Positions 24,877 to 33,825 of a stretch of 46,096 nucleotides of DNA are shown here, one piece after another. Every line of letters starts with the position of its first letter. Position 1 is the first letter of the stretch. Below the pieces are notes generated by a model that saw only the letters and a program-made list of their open reading frames with translations, was not told where the DNA came from and searched no databases. The position numbers were made by a program, and so were the translations under genes. Source of the DNA: DATMBL01 sp050735975 (lineage in GTDB: Bacteria; Desulfobacterota; Binatia; UBA9968); NCBI GenBank assembly GCA_050735975.1, contig JBOHVS010000003.1, forward strand, positions 1-46,096. The letters are read 5' to 3'.

Positions 24877-25320
24877 ATGGATGCATTGGAGCTTCTAAGG
24901 CAAGATCATAAAAAGGTGAAGGAGTTGTTCGAACAGGCAGAGAGCGCAGATGGTAAAAAACAACAGCAGATTTTCGAGCAGATCAAGACCGAGCTGGAAA
25001 CGCATACCCACATCGAAGAGACGGTTTTTTATCCGGCCATGCAAAAGCACGAGGAACTGAAAGACCTGGTTCTCGAATCCATCGAAGAGCATAAGCAGGT
25101 AAAGACTCTGCTCCGAGAAATGGATAATTTGGCATCCGATAGCGAGAAGTTTGAGCCGAAGCTGATGGTTTTGATGGAAAACGTTGAGCATCATGCTGAA
25201 GAAGAGGAAGAAGGAAAAATGTTTCCCAAAATTCGCCAGCTTATGGATAAGCAGTATCTCGAACAATTGGGTCAGGAGCTTGAGTCAGCGAAGGGCAAAC
25301 GTCACCGCAAAGCCAGTTAG
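24877..25320 (+). CDS. Hemerythrin HHE-domain protein
   Basis: A 147-aa four-helix protein with probable di-iron ligands H11 (LRQDHKKV), H43 and E47 (HTHIEETVFYP), H72 (SIEEHKQV), and H106 with E110 (VEHHAEEEEEGKMFP). Such proteins bind O2 or NO or store and sense iron. It has a strong AAGGAGG about 6 nt before the ATG. It stands alone, with a sigma-54-like promoter in front and a long hairpin right behind. Being next to an oxygen-exposed hydrogenase cluster, it might protect against O2 or NO; that link is inference only. The C-terminus is basic (KGKRHRKAS). Confidence 0.88.
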   Translation: MDALELLRQDHKKVKELFEQAESADGKKQQQIFEQIKTELETHTHIEETVFYPAMQKHEELKDLVLESIEEHKQVKTLLREMDNLASDSEKFEPKLMVLMENVEHHAEEEEEGKMFPKIRQLMDKQYLEQLGQELESAKGKRHRKAS

Positions 25321-25328
25321 CTGTTAGG

Positions 25329-25380
25329 CCGGATGATCCCTATCCGCTTGCGGGAGAAGCCAAGGATGGGGATTATCCGG
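25329..25380 (+). terminator. Long hairpin directly after the hemerythrin gene
   Basis: Arms CCGGATGATCCCTATCC (25329-25345) and GGATGGGGATTATCCGG (25364-25380) pair over 17 bp with two G-U or A-C type differences; the loop has a small internal GCTT/AAGC stem. It starts 9 nt after the stop. No T-run follows, so it may stabilise the mRNA end rather than terminate by itself. From 25381 to 25561 nothing else was seen. Confidence 0.5.
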
Positions 25381-25561
25381 CTCTCAGCCTGATCCGTGGC
25401 CCTATCCACACACGACGATCTGGTTTTTGAAAGTACGCTTTTACGACTGCTGTCAAGAGGAAAAATCGCCGCTAGAATTGTTGCAACTCGCAGTAAAACA
25501 AACGCCGGTTGAGACCGAAGGGCGCCCGATATCCTATATTCTGTTTTTCGTTAGACGGCGC

Positions 25562-26656
25562 TCAGAGATTTAGCAAGCTCGCGGCGTTTTCTCCGGCGAT
25601 CTTTTGCTTCTGCTTCTGGTTAATGTCCGAACGCCCCATGATGCCGGAGACTGTGTGAGGAAACTCGGAATCAAAGTGCGGATAGTCGGTAGCCATTAAA
25701 ATATGGTCTTCGCCCAAGACTCTGATCGGACCGGCGAGATCGTCCTCGTCGGCCTCGCAGGTGAAATAGCAGTTGCGCTTGACGTATTCAGATGGCGGCA
25801 TTGTGATGACGCCGGTCAATTGCGGAAAATCCTTTGCCCACTCGTAGTCATCGTCCATACGATGCATCCAGTAGAGCGGAAACTCGGCGCTGCACTCAAA
25901 GAAAGCGACTTTGAGCTTGGGGAATTTCTCGAACACGCCGCCCAGCATTAAAGCCACAAGAGCCGGTGTGCAGTTCATTACGCGACCAAGCACGTGGGTT
26001 TTAAAAAAATTGTCGAAGCGGTCCGTCACCTCTCCGTTGCTATTGGGGTGACAGAACAGCGGCACGCCTAACTCTTCCGCCGTCTGATAGTATGGATAGA
26101 ACGAAGGATGGTCGACATTGCGTCTGCCCACATAGGGCACCAGATGACTGGCTTTAAAGCCGAGATCTTTGACGCAGCGGCGCAGTTCGTTAGCCATCTC
26201 TTCAGGGCAGCCCGCCGGCGCCATAGCAGCCGGCAGGAATATATCCTCGTGTCCTTTTACCAGTTTTGCCACCCAGTTGTTGTAAGACTGTGCGCAAGCA
26301 AGCCCCAACCCGCCGACGTTTTCCGTGGCCATGTTGATCGCGGTCGGAAAGATAATTTGCTTTTCGATCCCTTCTTTCTTGATGTCTTTGAGCCGGCGTT
26401 CCATATCGTAGCCACCGACTTGCCGCTCGGCGATTTCCCCACTGCGCCAGTTGACTTTGGGATCGTAGATGTAGGGGTGCCTGTGCGCGGCGCGTCCTTG
26501 AGGATCTCCGGGATCCAAGGAGTGAATGAACTTCGTATTGTGATTCCGGCCCTCTCCGGCTCTCACGGGTGTGAATCTGGCATAAGGCTCGGGCAGATTG
26601 TAAACCTCATCGAAAAAATAGCCTTCACGCAAGTGAGAGTCTAGGTCGATTATCAT
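25562..26656 (-). CDS. Amidohydrolase family protein (ACMSD-like metal-dependent hydrolase)
   Basis: A 364-aa TIM-barrel enzyme of the amidohydrolase-2 type. Metal motif IIDLDSHLRE gives D6 and H8; further sites are LFCHPNSNGE (His), YWMHRMDDDYEW and MATDYPHFDSEFPHTV (the late Asp). Relatives decarboxylate or hydrate aromatic breakdown products, but substrate is not predictable here. AGGAGGAG lies 5 nt before the ATG. It is followed on the same strand by nothing close; the next gene upstream (26843-27802) is an NMT1-type binding protein on the same strand, a pairing common in uncultured soil lineages. Confidence 0.88.
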   Translation of the reverse strand: MIIDLDSHLREGYFFDEVYNLPEPYARFTPVRAGEGRNHNTKFIHSLDPGDPQGRAAHRHPYIYDPKVNWRSGEIAERQVGGYDMERRLKDIKKEGIEKQIIFPTAINMATENVGGLGLACAQSYNNWVAKLVKGHEDIFLPAAMAPAGCPEEMANELRRCVKDLGFKASHLVPYVGRRNVDHPSFYPYYQTAEELGVPLFCHPNSNGEVTDRFDNFFKTHVLGRVMNCTPALVALMLGGVFEKFPKLKVAFFECSAEFPLYWMHRMDDDYEWAKDFPQLTGVITMPPSEYVKRNCYFTCEADEDDLAGPIRVLGEDHILMATDYPHFDSEFPHTVSGIMGRSDINQKQKQKIAGENAASLLNL

Positions 26657-26689
26657 AATCTCCTCCTAACTCGCAAAGGGCAAAGAACC

Positions 26690-26842
26690 GGTATCAGAGG
26701 TCAGCTGCACTCTGCTCCGTGCTTATCGCTCCCTGCTTTTTTCCCGCGCATGCCCTTAGCGAGAGATTCGCGCGCCTTGCATCTGGGACTTTTTTGACCA
26801 GCCTGCAAATATGGATTTTCGACAGCTCTTAAAACGTGAAGA
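26690..26842. repeat. Dispersed repeat block in the spacer upstream of the amidohydrolase gene
   Basis: Contains TATCAGAGGTCAGC, CTCCCTGCTTTTTTCC and GCATGCCCTTAGCGAGAG, elements shared with the repeat blocks near 32753 and 36809, plus TTTTTTGACCAGCCTGC (26790-26806), a variant of the dispersed CTTTTTCAGCAGCCTGC motif. No gene here. Confidence 0.5.
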
Positions 26843-27802
26843 TCACTTTTTGCCCAATGAGTTTATGAATGAGCGGTCTATGAGCTCATCCAAAGTAATC
26901 TTTTTTTTGATTCTGCCTGTCTCATATTCCTGGTCGATGACAAGGGGAATGGTCTTCTCGGCGATGTAACCGTTCAGAGGAAAAGAATCTCGGTATTCAT
27001 CATAGCCCGCCGGCGCATACGCCGGATCCATCTTCACGTACTTTCTTAGGGCTTTTATCGCGTCGTCTCTATTTTCCAAAGTATGCTTGACTCCCCTTTG
27101 GTAGGCACGGAGAAATTTGACCACCTGCTCCCGCTCTTTGGCCAACCAAGATTCGCGCGCCGCGAAGGTCTCGTAGGGCCACTGAGGGAACATTTCCTTT
27201 AGATCGAACAGCTTGGTGTAGCCCTGGGACTTGGCAATCTCAGTGACCGGAAACCACACGAGGGATGCGTCTACCGCTTTTGCGCTCAGAGCCGCAAAGC
27301 GCGCCGGCGTACTGCCGATTTGCAGGATAGTGACATCTTTGAAGTTGATACCAAAGTGGCGCAACGTCGCGCGGGTGAGAAAATCCGTCAGGGAGCCGAA
27401 CCGGCTGATCGCAAATCGCTTACCCCTGGCCTCTTTCATCGATTTGAACCCAGGTTGGGAATAGAGCTGAAAAGGCATGATGTTCGAGATACCCCAGAAA
27501 TTCTTGATATCGGCCCCCGCTGCCCGGCCGCCGATGGTTTCGACAAAGGCGCTCCCCATAATTTGGATGTCGCCTCCAACCAGCGCAGCAAGATTTGTCG
27601 AGCCCGCGTTAAATAGCACCAAAAGGACTTCCAGTCCCTCAGCTTTGAAAAATCCTTGTTCTTGGGTCACATAAACCGGAAGGAATGCTACGTTGACAGA
27701 GGAAAGACCGACGATTATTCGGGCCTGAGACGGTTTGGCGGAGAACCCGATCGCCGCCAAAAGCCCAATCACCAGCGCTATCACCAGTTTCTTTGTTCGC
27801 AT
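26843..27802 (-). CDS. NMT1/SsuA-type ABC transporter substrate-binding protein
   Basis: A 319-aa periplasmic binding protein. The signal peptide is clear (KKLVIALVIGLLAAIGFSA, cleavage near SQA). The family opening VAFLPVYVTQEQGFFKAEGL and a later DASLVWFPVTEIA block fit the NMT1/NitT/TauT-type class. AAGGAGG sits 4 nt before the ATG. No permease or ATPase gene lies beside it, so it is either an orphan or serves a distant transporter. The same spacer-rich neighbourhood has a dipeptidase and an amidohydrolase, suggesting uptake of small organic compounds. Confidence 0.88.
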   Translation of the reverse strand: MRTKKLVIALVIGLLAAIGFSAKPSQARIIVGLSSVNVAFLPVYVTQEQGFFKAEGLEVLLVLFNAGSTNLAALVGGDIQIMGSAFVETIGGRAAGADIKNFWGISNIMPFQLYSQPGFKSMKEARGKRFAISRFGSLTDFLTRATLRHFGINFKDVTILQIGSTPARFAALSAKAVDASLVWFPVTEIAKSQGYTKLFDLKEMFPQWPYETFAARESWLAKEREQVVKFLRAYQRGVKHTLENRDDAIKALRKYVKMDPAYAPAGYDEYRDSFPLNGYIAEKTIPLVIDQEYETGRIKKKITLDELIDRSFINSLGKK

Positions 27803-28000
27803 GCATCCTCCTTGTGAAACGGTTAGGGACTAAAGCACGACAAACCGAGACTCAAACGTCCCTGACGTTCGACGCCACGCCAGTCGCCGCATGGCGTTTG
27901 TAACTTGTACAACGCTAACCGCTCCACATGCAAGGGTACACTCATCCAATCCCTTGGAGTTGGACCAACTCTTTCTCTTTATCAATGATTGCTACGACCT

Positions 28001-29032
28001 TTAGATCACCGACTGCTCCGGTAAAATTGTCTTGAGAACCCGGAGGTAGTTACCACCGAGGATCAACGCGATCTCTTCTTCCCTATATCCGTACCGTTGC
28101 AGGCCATCGATCAGATTCGGCAGGTCTTCGATCTCCTCGAAGCCTTTCACCAGCGGCGGCTTGTGCAAAGGGTGGTGGCGATCCTTGAGCGTGCGCGGAC
28201 CGTCGTACTTCACAAAGTCCATGCCGAGCGCGAGATGCTCGACGCCGACTAAATCAATCATGTAATCCATGTGCTTCAGCAGGTCCTCCAATCCCGCGTC
28301 TTTCTTGGCCACCCGTTCGGGTAAAGCCAAGATGCCGACCAGACCGCCTTGCCGCGCAATGGCTTTGATCTGGTCGTCCGCGAGATTACGCGGGTTGTCG
28401 AGCATGCCGCAAGCATTGGCATGGCTGACAATGACCGGTGCCGTCGCTACCTCGAGGGTCTGAAAAAATCCTTCGCGATTCATGTGCGAAAGGTCGACGA
28501 CCATGCCCAGGCGATTGGCCTCTTTGATCACCGCAACGCCGAAATTCGTCAGGCCGCCGCCGGTCCGATTCTCCCAAACGCCGTCGCCGAGCTCATTGCG
28601 AAAATTCCAAACAGGTTGAAGAGAGCGCAGCCCGAGGCGATAGAAATTTCTCAGGTTGTGGATGTTGCCGCGCAACGGCATGCAGCCTTCGAAGTGAAGC
28701 AGAAACTTGACGCTTCCTGTCTCGACCTTGTCGGGAAGATCGCCGCGGGTCTTGATCATCCGGATCATCCCCTCGGAGCGCGGCGCTTCCTGTAAGAACA
28801 TGTCGATGTTCTCCAACGCCGTCTCAAGATAACGGCCGGTGTTCTGGGAATGGGAGTAAGAGTCGCCGCTGACCGCATAGACTGAGACGTTGATGCCGTC
28901 GCGGATCAGTCTCGGGGCGATGGCGTCCCGCACCGGCGATTCCTCGCCCACAGAGACGCGGTGAAGCTGCTCATAAACATCGCGGTGGCCTTCGACGACC
29001 ACGTATTTGCTGAGTAACTCTTTGCCGTTCAT
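28001..29032 (-). CDS. M19 family membrane dipeptidase
   Basis: A 343-aa zinc dipeptidase of the renal-dipeptidase type. The metal motif is VEGHRDVYEQ (H16, D18). The bridging Glu is in LLHFEGCMPL, and two His follow in VDLSHMNREGF and VIVSHANACGML, then LGMDFVKYDG. No signal peptide is seen, so it is probably cytosolic. The ATG at 29032 fits best; the frame extends to 29104 but that would overlap the divergent binding-protein gene. Its partner is divergent: a peptide-binding protein starts only 28 nt away, which suggests a shared control region for peptide uptake and breakdown. Confidence 0.88.
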   Translation of the reverse strand: MNGKELLSKYVVVEGHRDVYEQLHRVSVGEESPVRDAIAPRLIRDGINVSVYAVSGDSYSHSQNTGRYLETALENIDMFLQEAPRSEGMIRMIKTRGDLPDKVETGSVKFLLHFEGCMPLRGNIHNLRNFYRLGLRSLQPVWNFRNELGDGVWENRTGGGLTNFGVAVIKEANRLGMVVDLSHMNREGFFQTLEVATAPVIVSHANACGMLDNPRNLADDQIKAIARQGGLVGILALPERVAKKDAGLEDLLKHMDYMIDLVGVEHLALGMDFVKYDGPRTLKDRHHPLHKPPLVKGFEEIEDLPNLIDGLQRYGYREEEIALILGGNYLRVLKTILPEQSVI

Positions 29033-29060
29033 GTTATCTCGCATCCTTTCTTGAAGAACG

Positions 29061-30731
29061 ATGGGGCTTCCGCTACTAATAATTGCAAAAACCCTCGGAA
29101 GCAAGTTGATCCGTCCATTGCGCCCTCATCGTCATATTTTTGCTTTTCTGCTCATCGGCTTTGTCTTTGTGCTTTCCTTTCACGGCTGTAAGTCAGCTCC
29201 AAAAGACATCAAAGGAGGCTCGGATAACCATTTTCGCGTTAACCTCGGCACCGAGCCGCCGAGTCTGGACTGGTCTTTGGCCACCGACCATGTCTCCTTC
29301 AACGTCATTTCCAATTTGATGATTGGGCTCACCGAGTTCAATAAAGAACTGAAACCGTCACCGGTCATTGCCAAATCGTGGCAGCTTTACGCCGGTGGAA
29401 GAAGGATCGTTTTCGAGTTGCGTGACGACGTGTTCTGGAGTGACGGCGTAAAGGTTCGCGCGCGCGATTTCGAGTATTCGTGGAAAAGGCTGCTCGATCC
29501 GAAGACCGCCTCGGAGTATGCCTACATTCTTTTCGATATTGTAAACGCGCAAGAATATCATGAGGGGAAAATCACCGACTCAGCAGCCGTCGGAGTCCGG
29601 GCCATCGACGATTTCAAACTCGAAGTTCAGCTGAAGCATCCGGCCTCCTATTTCCTCTCGATCACGACCTTTGAGGTGACGTTTCCCCAACGGCAGGACG
29701 TGATAGAAAAATTCAGAGCAAATTGGACGGACCCGGAAAATATCGTCACCAACGGCCCTTTTTTGTTGGCCTCATGGAAGCACGAGAATCAAATCGAATT
29801 GCGGGCTAATCCCAACTTTTTTGCCGGCAAACCGGCCATCGATAAAGTTTCCATGTTCATGGTCAACGAAAAAACAACCGCGCTGGCTATGTACGAGCAA
29901 GGCCGGTTGGATTTTCTCGATAACCACAGCATCCCGACCTTGGAAAAAAGGCGGTTGGCCAAGCAGAGAGGTTTCAAACGGGTGCCGCAGCTCCGCGGCG
30001 ACTACTACGGCTTTACTATCGACCGAAAGCCTTTCAACGATCCAAAAGTAAGAAAAGCATTCGCTATGGCGATCGACCGGAACGTTTTTCCGAAGATCCT
30101 CCATGGCGGCGAGCAGCCTGCTCCGTCGTGGATTCCACCCGGCATGCCCGCCCACAATTCAGAACTCGGCCTCCCGTTCAATCCGGTAGAGGCTCGCCGG
30201 TTGCTTCGGGAGGCCGGCTACCCCGCAGGCAAGGGTTTTCCGCGTGTTACATTGGCCTATAACACCCAAGAAGACCACAAGCTCGTGGCCGAGGCGGTTC
30301 AGGGGATGTGGCAGCGCACTCTCGGGGTTGTGGTCGACCTCGAAAATCAAGAATGGAAAGTTTACCTGAAGAGACTGCAAATCGATCCGCCTCACGTGTT
30401 TCGTCTAGGCTGGGGCGCCGACTATCCGGATCCGGATAATTTCATGAAGCTCTTCACCTCCGACAGCGGCAACAATCACACCCGGTGGAAAAATCCCCGC
30501 TACGATCAACTTTTGGAGCAAGCCGCTCGTGAGTTGGACCCCGAGAGACGCGCCAAGCTTTACGATGAGGCGCAAAGGATTCTTTGCGAGACCGACTTGC
30601 CGATCGTTCCTTTATTTTGGACCGCCGAAAGCACCCTGCTGAATGAACGATTCGAAGGCTTGGAGATAACATCTATGGCGCGACTGGACCTGCGCCATGT
30701 GCATCCCGCCACGACCGCGGCTTCCAAATAG
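29061..30731 (+). CDS. Peptide/oligopeptide-binding lipoprotein (SBP_bac_5, DppA/OppA-like)
   Basis: A 556-aa binding protein. A hydrophobic segment (FAFLLIGFVFVLSFHGC) ends in a Cys with Gly before it, a probable though non-standard lipobox. The SBP_bac_5 features are LGTEPPSLDWS near the mature start, IVFELRDDVFWSDGVKVRARD (~residue 115, quoted in part as LRDDVFWSDGVKV), LKHPASYFLSI, VRKAFAMAIDRN and the C-terminal LPIVPLFW. The ATG at 29061 is used, but TTG at 29106, which has GGAAG just ahead, would give a tidier lipoprotein signal and more room for a divergent promoter. It heads a run with accB, accC and two permeases. Confidence 0.9.
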   Translation: MGLPLLIIAKTLGSKLIRPLRPHRHIFAFLLIGFVFVLSFHGCKSAPKDIKGGSDNHFRVNLGTEPPSLDWSLATDHVSFNVISNLMIGLTEFNKELKPSPVIAKSWQLYAGGRRIVFELRDDVFWSDGVKVRARDFEYSWKRLLDPKTASEYAYILFDIVNAQEYHEGKITDSAAVGVRAIDDFKLEVQLKHPASYFLSITTFEVTFPQRQDVIEKFRANWTDPENIVTNGPFLLASWKHENQIELRANPNFFAGKPAIDKVSMFMVNEKTTALAMYEQGRLDFLDNHSIPTLEKRRLAKQRGFKRVPQLRGDYYGFTIDRKPFNDPKVRKAFAMAIDRNVFPKILHGGEQPAPSWIPPGMPAHNSELGLPFNPVEARRLLREAGYPAGKGFPRVTLAYNTQEDHKLVAEAVQGMWQRTLGVVVDLENQEWKVYLKRLQIDPPHVFRLGWGADYPDPDNFMKLFTSDSGNNHTRWKNPRYDQLLEQAARELDPERRAKLYDEAQRILCETDLPIVPLFWTAESTLLNERFEGLEITSMARLDLRHVHPATTAASK

Positions 30732-30857
30732 ACTGCCGGCGGTCCGCAAGTTGCCATGCGGGGCGAAATCACATATGTTTAGGCCCCAATCAGCCAGCCC
30801 AACACACTTCCGGGGCTCTTCGGCACAACAAGCCATAGATGGAGGAGAAGCAGCATT

Positions 30858-31349
30858 ATGGACCTCACTGAAGATGATGTTCTGCACATATTGAAACTGA
30901 TCGATGAATCGAAGTTCGATTACTTTCAACTTGAAGTCGGCGAGCTAAAGATAACGGTCAGTAAAGGCGATCCAATTCCCGCAACGGCAGCGCCTCAACG
31001 CGTCGCCGCGACTCAATCGGCTAGTCCCAGCCACGTCCAAACGCCTAATTCCGCGCCGCCCGCTCCTCAAGCCCAAGTTTCCAAAGTCGAAGCCAAAACC
31101 ATACCGGAAGGACTCGTTCCGATTACCGCTCCCCTGCTGGGCACTTTTTATGTCGCACCGGAGCCGGGCGCGTCGCCCTTTGTTCAGGTCGGCGCAAAAG
31201 TCACCGAAGATACGACCGTCGGGTTAATTGAAGTGATGAAGGTTTTCAACAGCGTCCGCGCGAGCGTCAAAGGCACGGTAGTCGAAGTTGTCGCTCAAAA
31301 CGGACAGTTCGTAGAGTACGGCCAGCCGCTTTTTCTCGTAAAACCATGA
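30858..31349 (+). CDS. accB: Biotin carboxyl carrier protein AccB
   Basis: 163 aa. The C-terminal biotinyl domain has the motif IEVMKVFNS with K128 as the biotin attachment site. The N-terminal helix (LTEDDVLHILKLIDESKFDY) is typical of BCCP, with a Pro/Ala-rich linker between. GGAGGAG lies about 10 nt before the ATG. It overlaps accC by four bases. No accA or accD is in the window, so the carboxyltransferase partner is elsewhere or different. The gene follows the peptide-binding protein by 126 nt, an odd neighbour. Confidence 0.95.
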   Translation: MDLTEDDVLHILKLIDESKFDYFQLEVGELKITVSKGDPIPATAAPQRVAATQSASPSHVQTPNSAPPAPQAQVSKVEAKTIPEGLVPITAPLLGTFYVAPEPGASPFVQVGAKVTEDTTVGLIEVMKVFNSVRASVKGTVVEVVAQNGQFVEYGQPLFLVKP

Positions 31350-32695
31350 GTGTAACCCGGGTGCTCGTAGCCAACCGGGGCGAAATCGCTGTTCGCATCA
31401 TTCGAGCTTGCAAGAGTCTGGGGATTGAAGCTATCGCCGCCGTTTCGGAGGCTGACCGGGAAAGCCTCGCGGCAAGACTGGCCCATCGCGCGGTTTGCAT
31501 TGGGCCGCCGCGCTCGACCGACAGTTACCTGAAGCCCGAGACACTGATAGCGGCCGCCCAGGCGACAAAATGTGACGCGCTTCACCCAGGCTATGGCTTT
31601 CTGTCCGAACGGCCCGAACTCGCCCAAGCCTGCGCAGATAACAAGATTACCTTTGTCGGACCCACCGCCGAGAATATCACCAAGATGGGGGATAAACTCG
31701 AGGCGCGCAAAATCGCCGCTTCGTGCGGCGTTGCCACGGTCCCCGGTTCCGATCACGCCAAGAATTACCAGGAAGCCGCTGCTCTAGCCCAAAAGATCGG
31801 CTATCCGGTTCTGCTAAAGGCGTCCGCGGGAGGGGGCGGGCGCGGTATTAAGCTGGTTCGGGATGCCGCTGAAATGCAAACGACATTCAGCACGGCTGCC
31901 GCCGAAGCTAAAGCCGCCTTCGGGAATGATACGCTATACATGGAAAAATATGTCGGCAATGCCCGTCATATCGAAGTTCAGGTGCTTGGAGACGCCTTGG
32001 GCGATGTTATTCACCTCGGCGAGCGCGATTGTTCGCTGCAGCGCCGGCACCAGAAGATCATCGAAGAAGCTCCGGCCTATGCCTTGTCGCAGGATGTCCG
32101 CGGCAAAATCTGCGGTGCGGCTGCAACACTGGCGCGTGCGATCGGCTACCGCAATGCCGGAACCATCGAGTTCATCTTCGACAATGACACGCGAGACTTC
32201 TACTTTCTCGAAATGAACACGCGCATCCAGGTGGAGCATCCGGTCACGGAAATGATCACGGGAGTCGATCTCGTGGCGCAGCAGCTGCTGATTGCCGGCG
32301 GGAGTCCGTTACCCTTCCGCCAGAGCGATATTCGATTCACCGGTCATGCCATCGAGTGCCGCATCAATGCCGAGTCGCCCCAACATGGTTTCCGACCCTG
32401 TCCCGGCCGGATAACCGCGTGGCAGTCGCCTGACGGAGCCGGCATTCGCGTGGACAGTCATTGTTACCCGGGATATTTCGTGCCGCCCTATTACGACTCC
32501 CTGTTGGCTAAGCTTGTCGTGCACGGCGATAATCGCACCGGCGCCGCCGCGCGTGCAAAGCAGGCGCTCGCCGCTTTTCAGGTTCAGGGCATCGATACCG
32601 GAATACCGTTCTTGCAAACCGTGATCGATGACGCCGAGTACCTAGCCGGCAAAGTCAACACCCGTTGGCTGGAGAAGAGACTGGACGCATACTGA
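31346..32695 (+). CDS. accC: Biotin carboxylase AccC
   Basis: 449 aa, full length. ATP-dependent carboxylation of biotin on AccB. It has VLVANRGEIAVRIIRACKSL at the N-terminus, HPGYGFLSE, the ATP-grasp loop KASAGGGGRGIK, ERDCSLQRRHQK, and EMNTRIQVEHPVTE at the active site. ATG overlaps the accB stop (ATGA). A 209-nt spacer with a repeat-built hairpin separates it from the permease genes, so it may be transcribed apart from them. Confidence 0.96.
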   Translation: MSVTRVLVANRGEIAVRIIRACKSLGIEAIAAVSEADRESLAARLAHRAVCIGPPRSTDSYLKPETLIAAAQATKCDALHPGYGFLSERPELAQACADNKITFVGPTAENITKMGDKLEARKIAASCGVATVPGSDHAKNYQEAAALAQKIGYPVLLKASAGGGGRGIKLVRDAAEMQTTFSTAAAEAKAAFGNDTLYMEKYVGNARHIEVQVLGDALGDVIHLGERDCSLQRRHQKIIEEAPAYALSQDVRGKICGAAATLARAIGYRNAGTIEFIFDNDTRDFYFLEMNTRIQVEHPVTEMITGVDLVAQQLLIAGGSPLPFRQSDIRFTGHAIECRINAESPQHGFRPCPGRITAWQSPDGAGIRVDSHCYPGYFVPPYYDSLLAKLVVHGDNRTGAAARAKQALAAFQVQGIDTGIPFLQTVIDDAEYLAGKVNTRWLEKRLDAY

Positions 32696-32752
32696 GAAGT
32701 TCTGATTGCAGGCTATTCAAATATATCTCACAGGCGCTAAGGGCAATGATAA

Positions 32753-32888
32753 CAGAAGTCAGAGGTCAGAAGTCAGAAGTCAGAAATCAGATCTGAACAA
32801 CTTCCTTTTCCATGCTCTTTGTTTTCGCTGATCTCTGATCTCCGACGTCTGACCTCCGGCCTGACTTCCCTGCTCCTTGCTCCTTGCC
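32753..32888. repeat. TCTGACC-type repeat forming a long imperfect hairpin between accC and the permease gene
   Basis: Left arm 32753-32795 is built of GTCAGAA/GTCAGAG units in a 7-8-nt rhythm; right arm 32828-32888 carries the complementary CTGATCTCTGATCTCCGACG and TCTGACCTCC units, ending in CCCTGCTCCTTGCTCC. The arms pair imperfectly over about 40 bp. The same units occur near 26690, 36809 and 45047. Confidence 0.65.
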
Positions 32889-32904
32889 AGTGAATTAGCG
32901 AGAC

Positions 32905-33822
32905 ATGGCTTCGTTTCTGCTGAAACGCTTTCTTCACGGCGTGGTCGTTCTCTGGGTGGTTGCCACCCTGACTTTTGCCTTGCTCCGCATTGCGCCAGGC
33001 GGTCCCTTTGACCGGGAGCGGCGTTTGCCACCGGAAGTATTGGCCAATCTTGCGGCTAAATATCACCTCAATGAGCCTGTACTCCACCAATACGTTCGTT
33101 ACCTGAAAGGGATTCTTCAAGGCGACCTCGGCCCATCGTACAAGTATCTCGATCGCGGCGTGAACGACGTTATTCGCGACACGCTGCCGATATCCATCGC
33201 TCTCGGAGCCTTTGCCATCGCTTTCGCTCTTCTTTTCTCCTTGCCGGTAGGGGTGGCGGCGGCTTATTTTCGAAATTCGTGGATCGACCGTTGCTGCATG
33301 CTCTTAGCTACTGTTGGAATCGCCGTTCCGCACTTTACATTAGGCGCGCTCTTGATCTGGTGGTTTGCCATACAACTGGGCTGGCTTCACGCCGGCCGCT
33401 GGGACCACGTCACAAGCCCCATTCTCCCCACGATCACCCTGGGCGCTGCTCCCGCGGCTTATCTGTCGGCGTTGATTCGCTCAAGTCTCATCGAGACGCT
33501 TGGAGAAGACTTCATCCGAACCGCGCGCGCCAAAGGCCTAAGAGAGATCGTCGTACTCTTCAAGCATGCTCTGAGATATTCCCTGATTCCGGTACTGACC
33601 GTGATTGGTCCGCTGACGGCGGCATTGCTTACCGGCTCGTTCGTCGTCGAATACGTTTTCGCTATTCCCGGCATGGGGAGATTTTTTATCACGGCGGTGA
33701 CGGATCGAGACTACCCTCTGATCATGGGGGTTACGCTCGTTTACACTGCCGTATTGGTTTGCTCCAATCTATTGATCGACGTCTTGTATTCTTACTTTGA
33801 TCCCCGAATACGGGTCTACTGA
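32905..33822 (+). CDS. dppB: Peptide ABC transporter permease (DppB/OppB-like)
   Basis: 305 aa with six predicted TM segments. The N-terminus FLLKRFLHGVVVLWVVATLT and the motif FDRERRLPPEVLANL (periplasmic segment) are typical. The EAA loop is in EDFIRTARAKGLREIVVLFK, followed by a YVFAIPGMGRFFITAVTDRD end. It pairs with the next gene, 3 nt downstream. Ribosome site weak. The ATP-binding proteins that power such permeases are not in the window. Confidence 0.93.
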   Translation: MASFLLKRFLHGVVVLWVVATLTFALLRIAPGGPFDRERRLPPEVLANLAAKYHLNEPVLHQYVRYLKGILQGDLGPSYKYLDRGVNDVIRDTLPISIALGAFAIAFALLFSLPVGVAAAYFRNSWIDRCCMLLATVGIAVPHFTLGALLIWWFAIQLGWLHAGRWDHVTSPILPTITLGAAPAAYLSALIRSSLIETLGEDFIRTARAKGLREIVVLFKHALRYSLIPVLTVIGPLTAALLTGSFVVEYVFAIPGMGRFFITAVTDRDYPLIMGVTLVYTAVLVCSNLLIDVLYSYFDPRIRVY

Positions 33823-33825
33823 CAA

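Noticed and set aside
27425..27450. tRNA T-arm-like string on the minus strand (TGGGTTCAAATCG)
   Set aside because: Inside the NMT1-type gene, with no acceptor or anticodon stem around it.
32753..32888. Possible CRISPR array
   Set aside because: Units are 7-8 nt, contiguous and imperfect, without unique spacers; no cas gene in the window.
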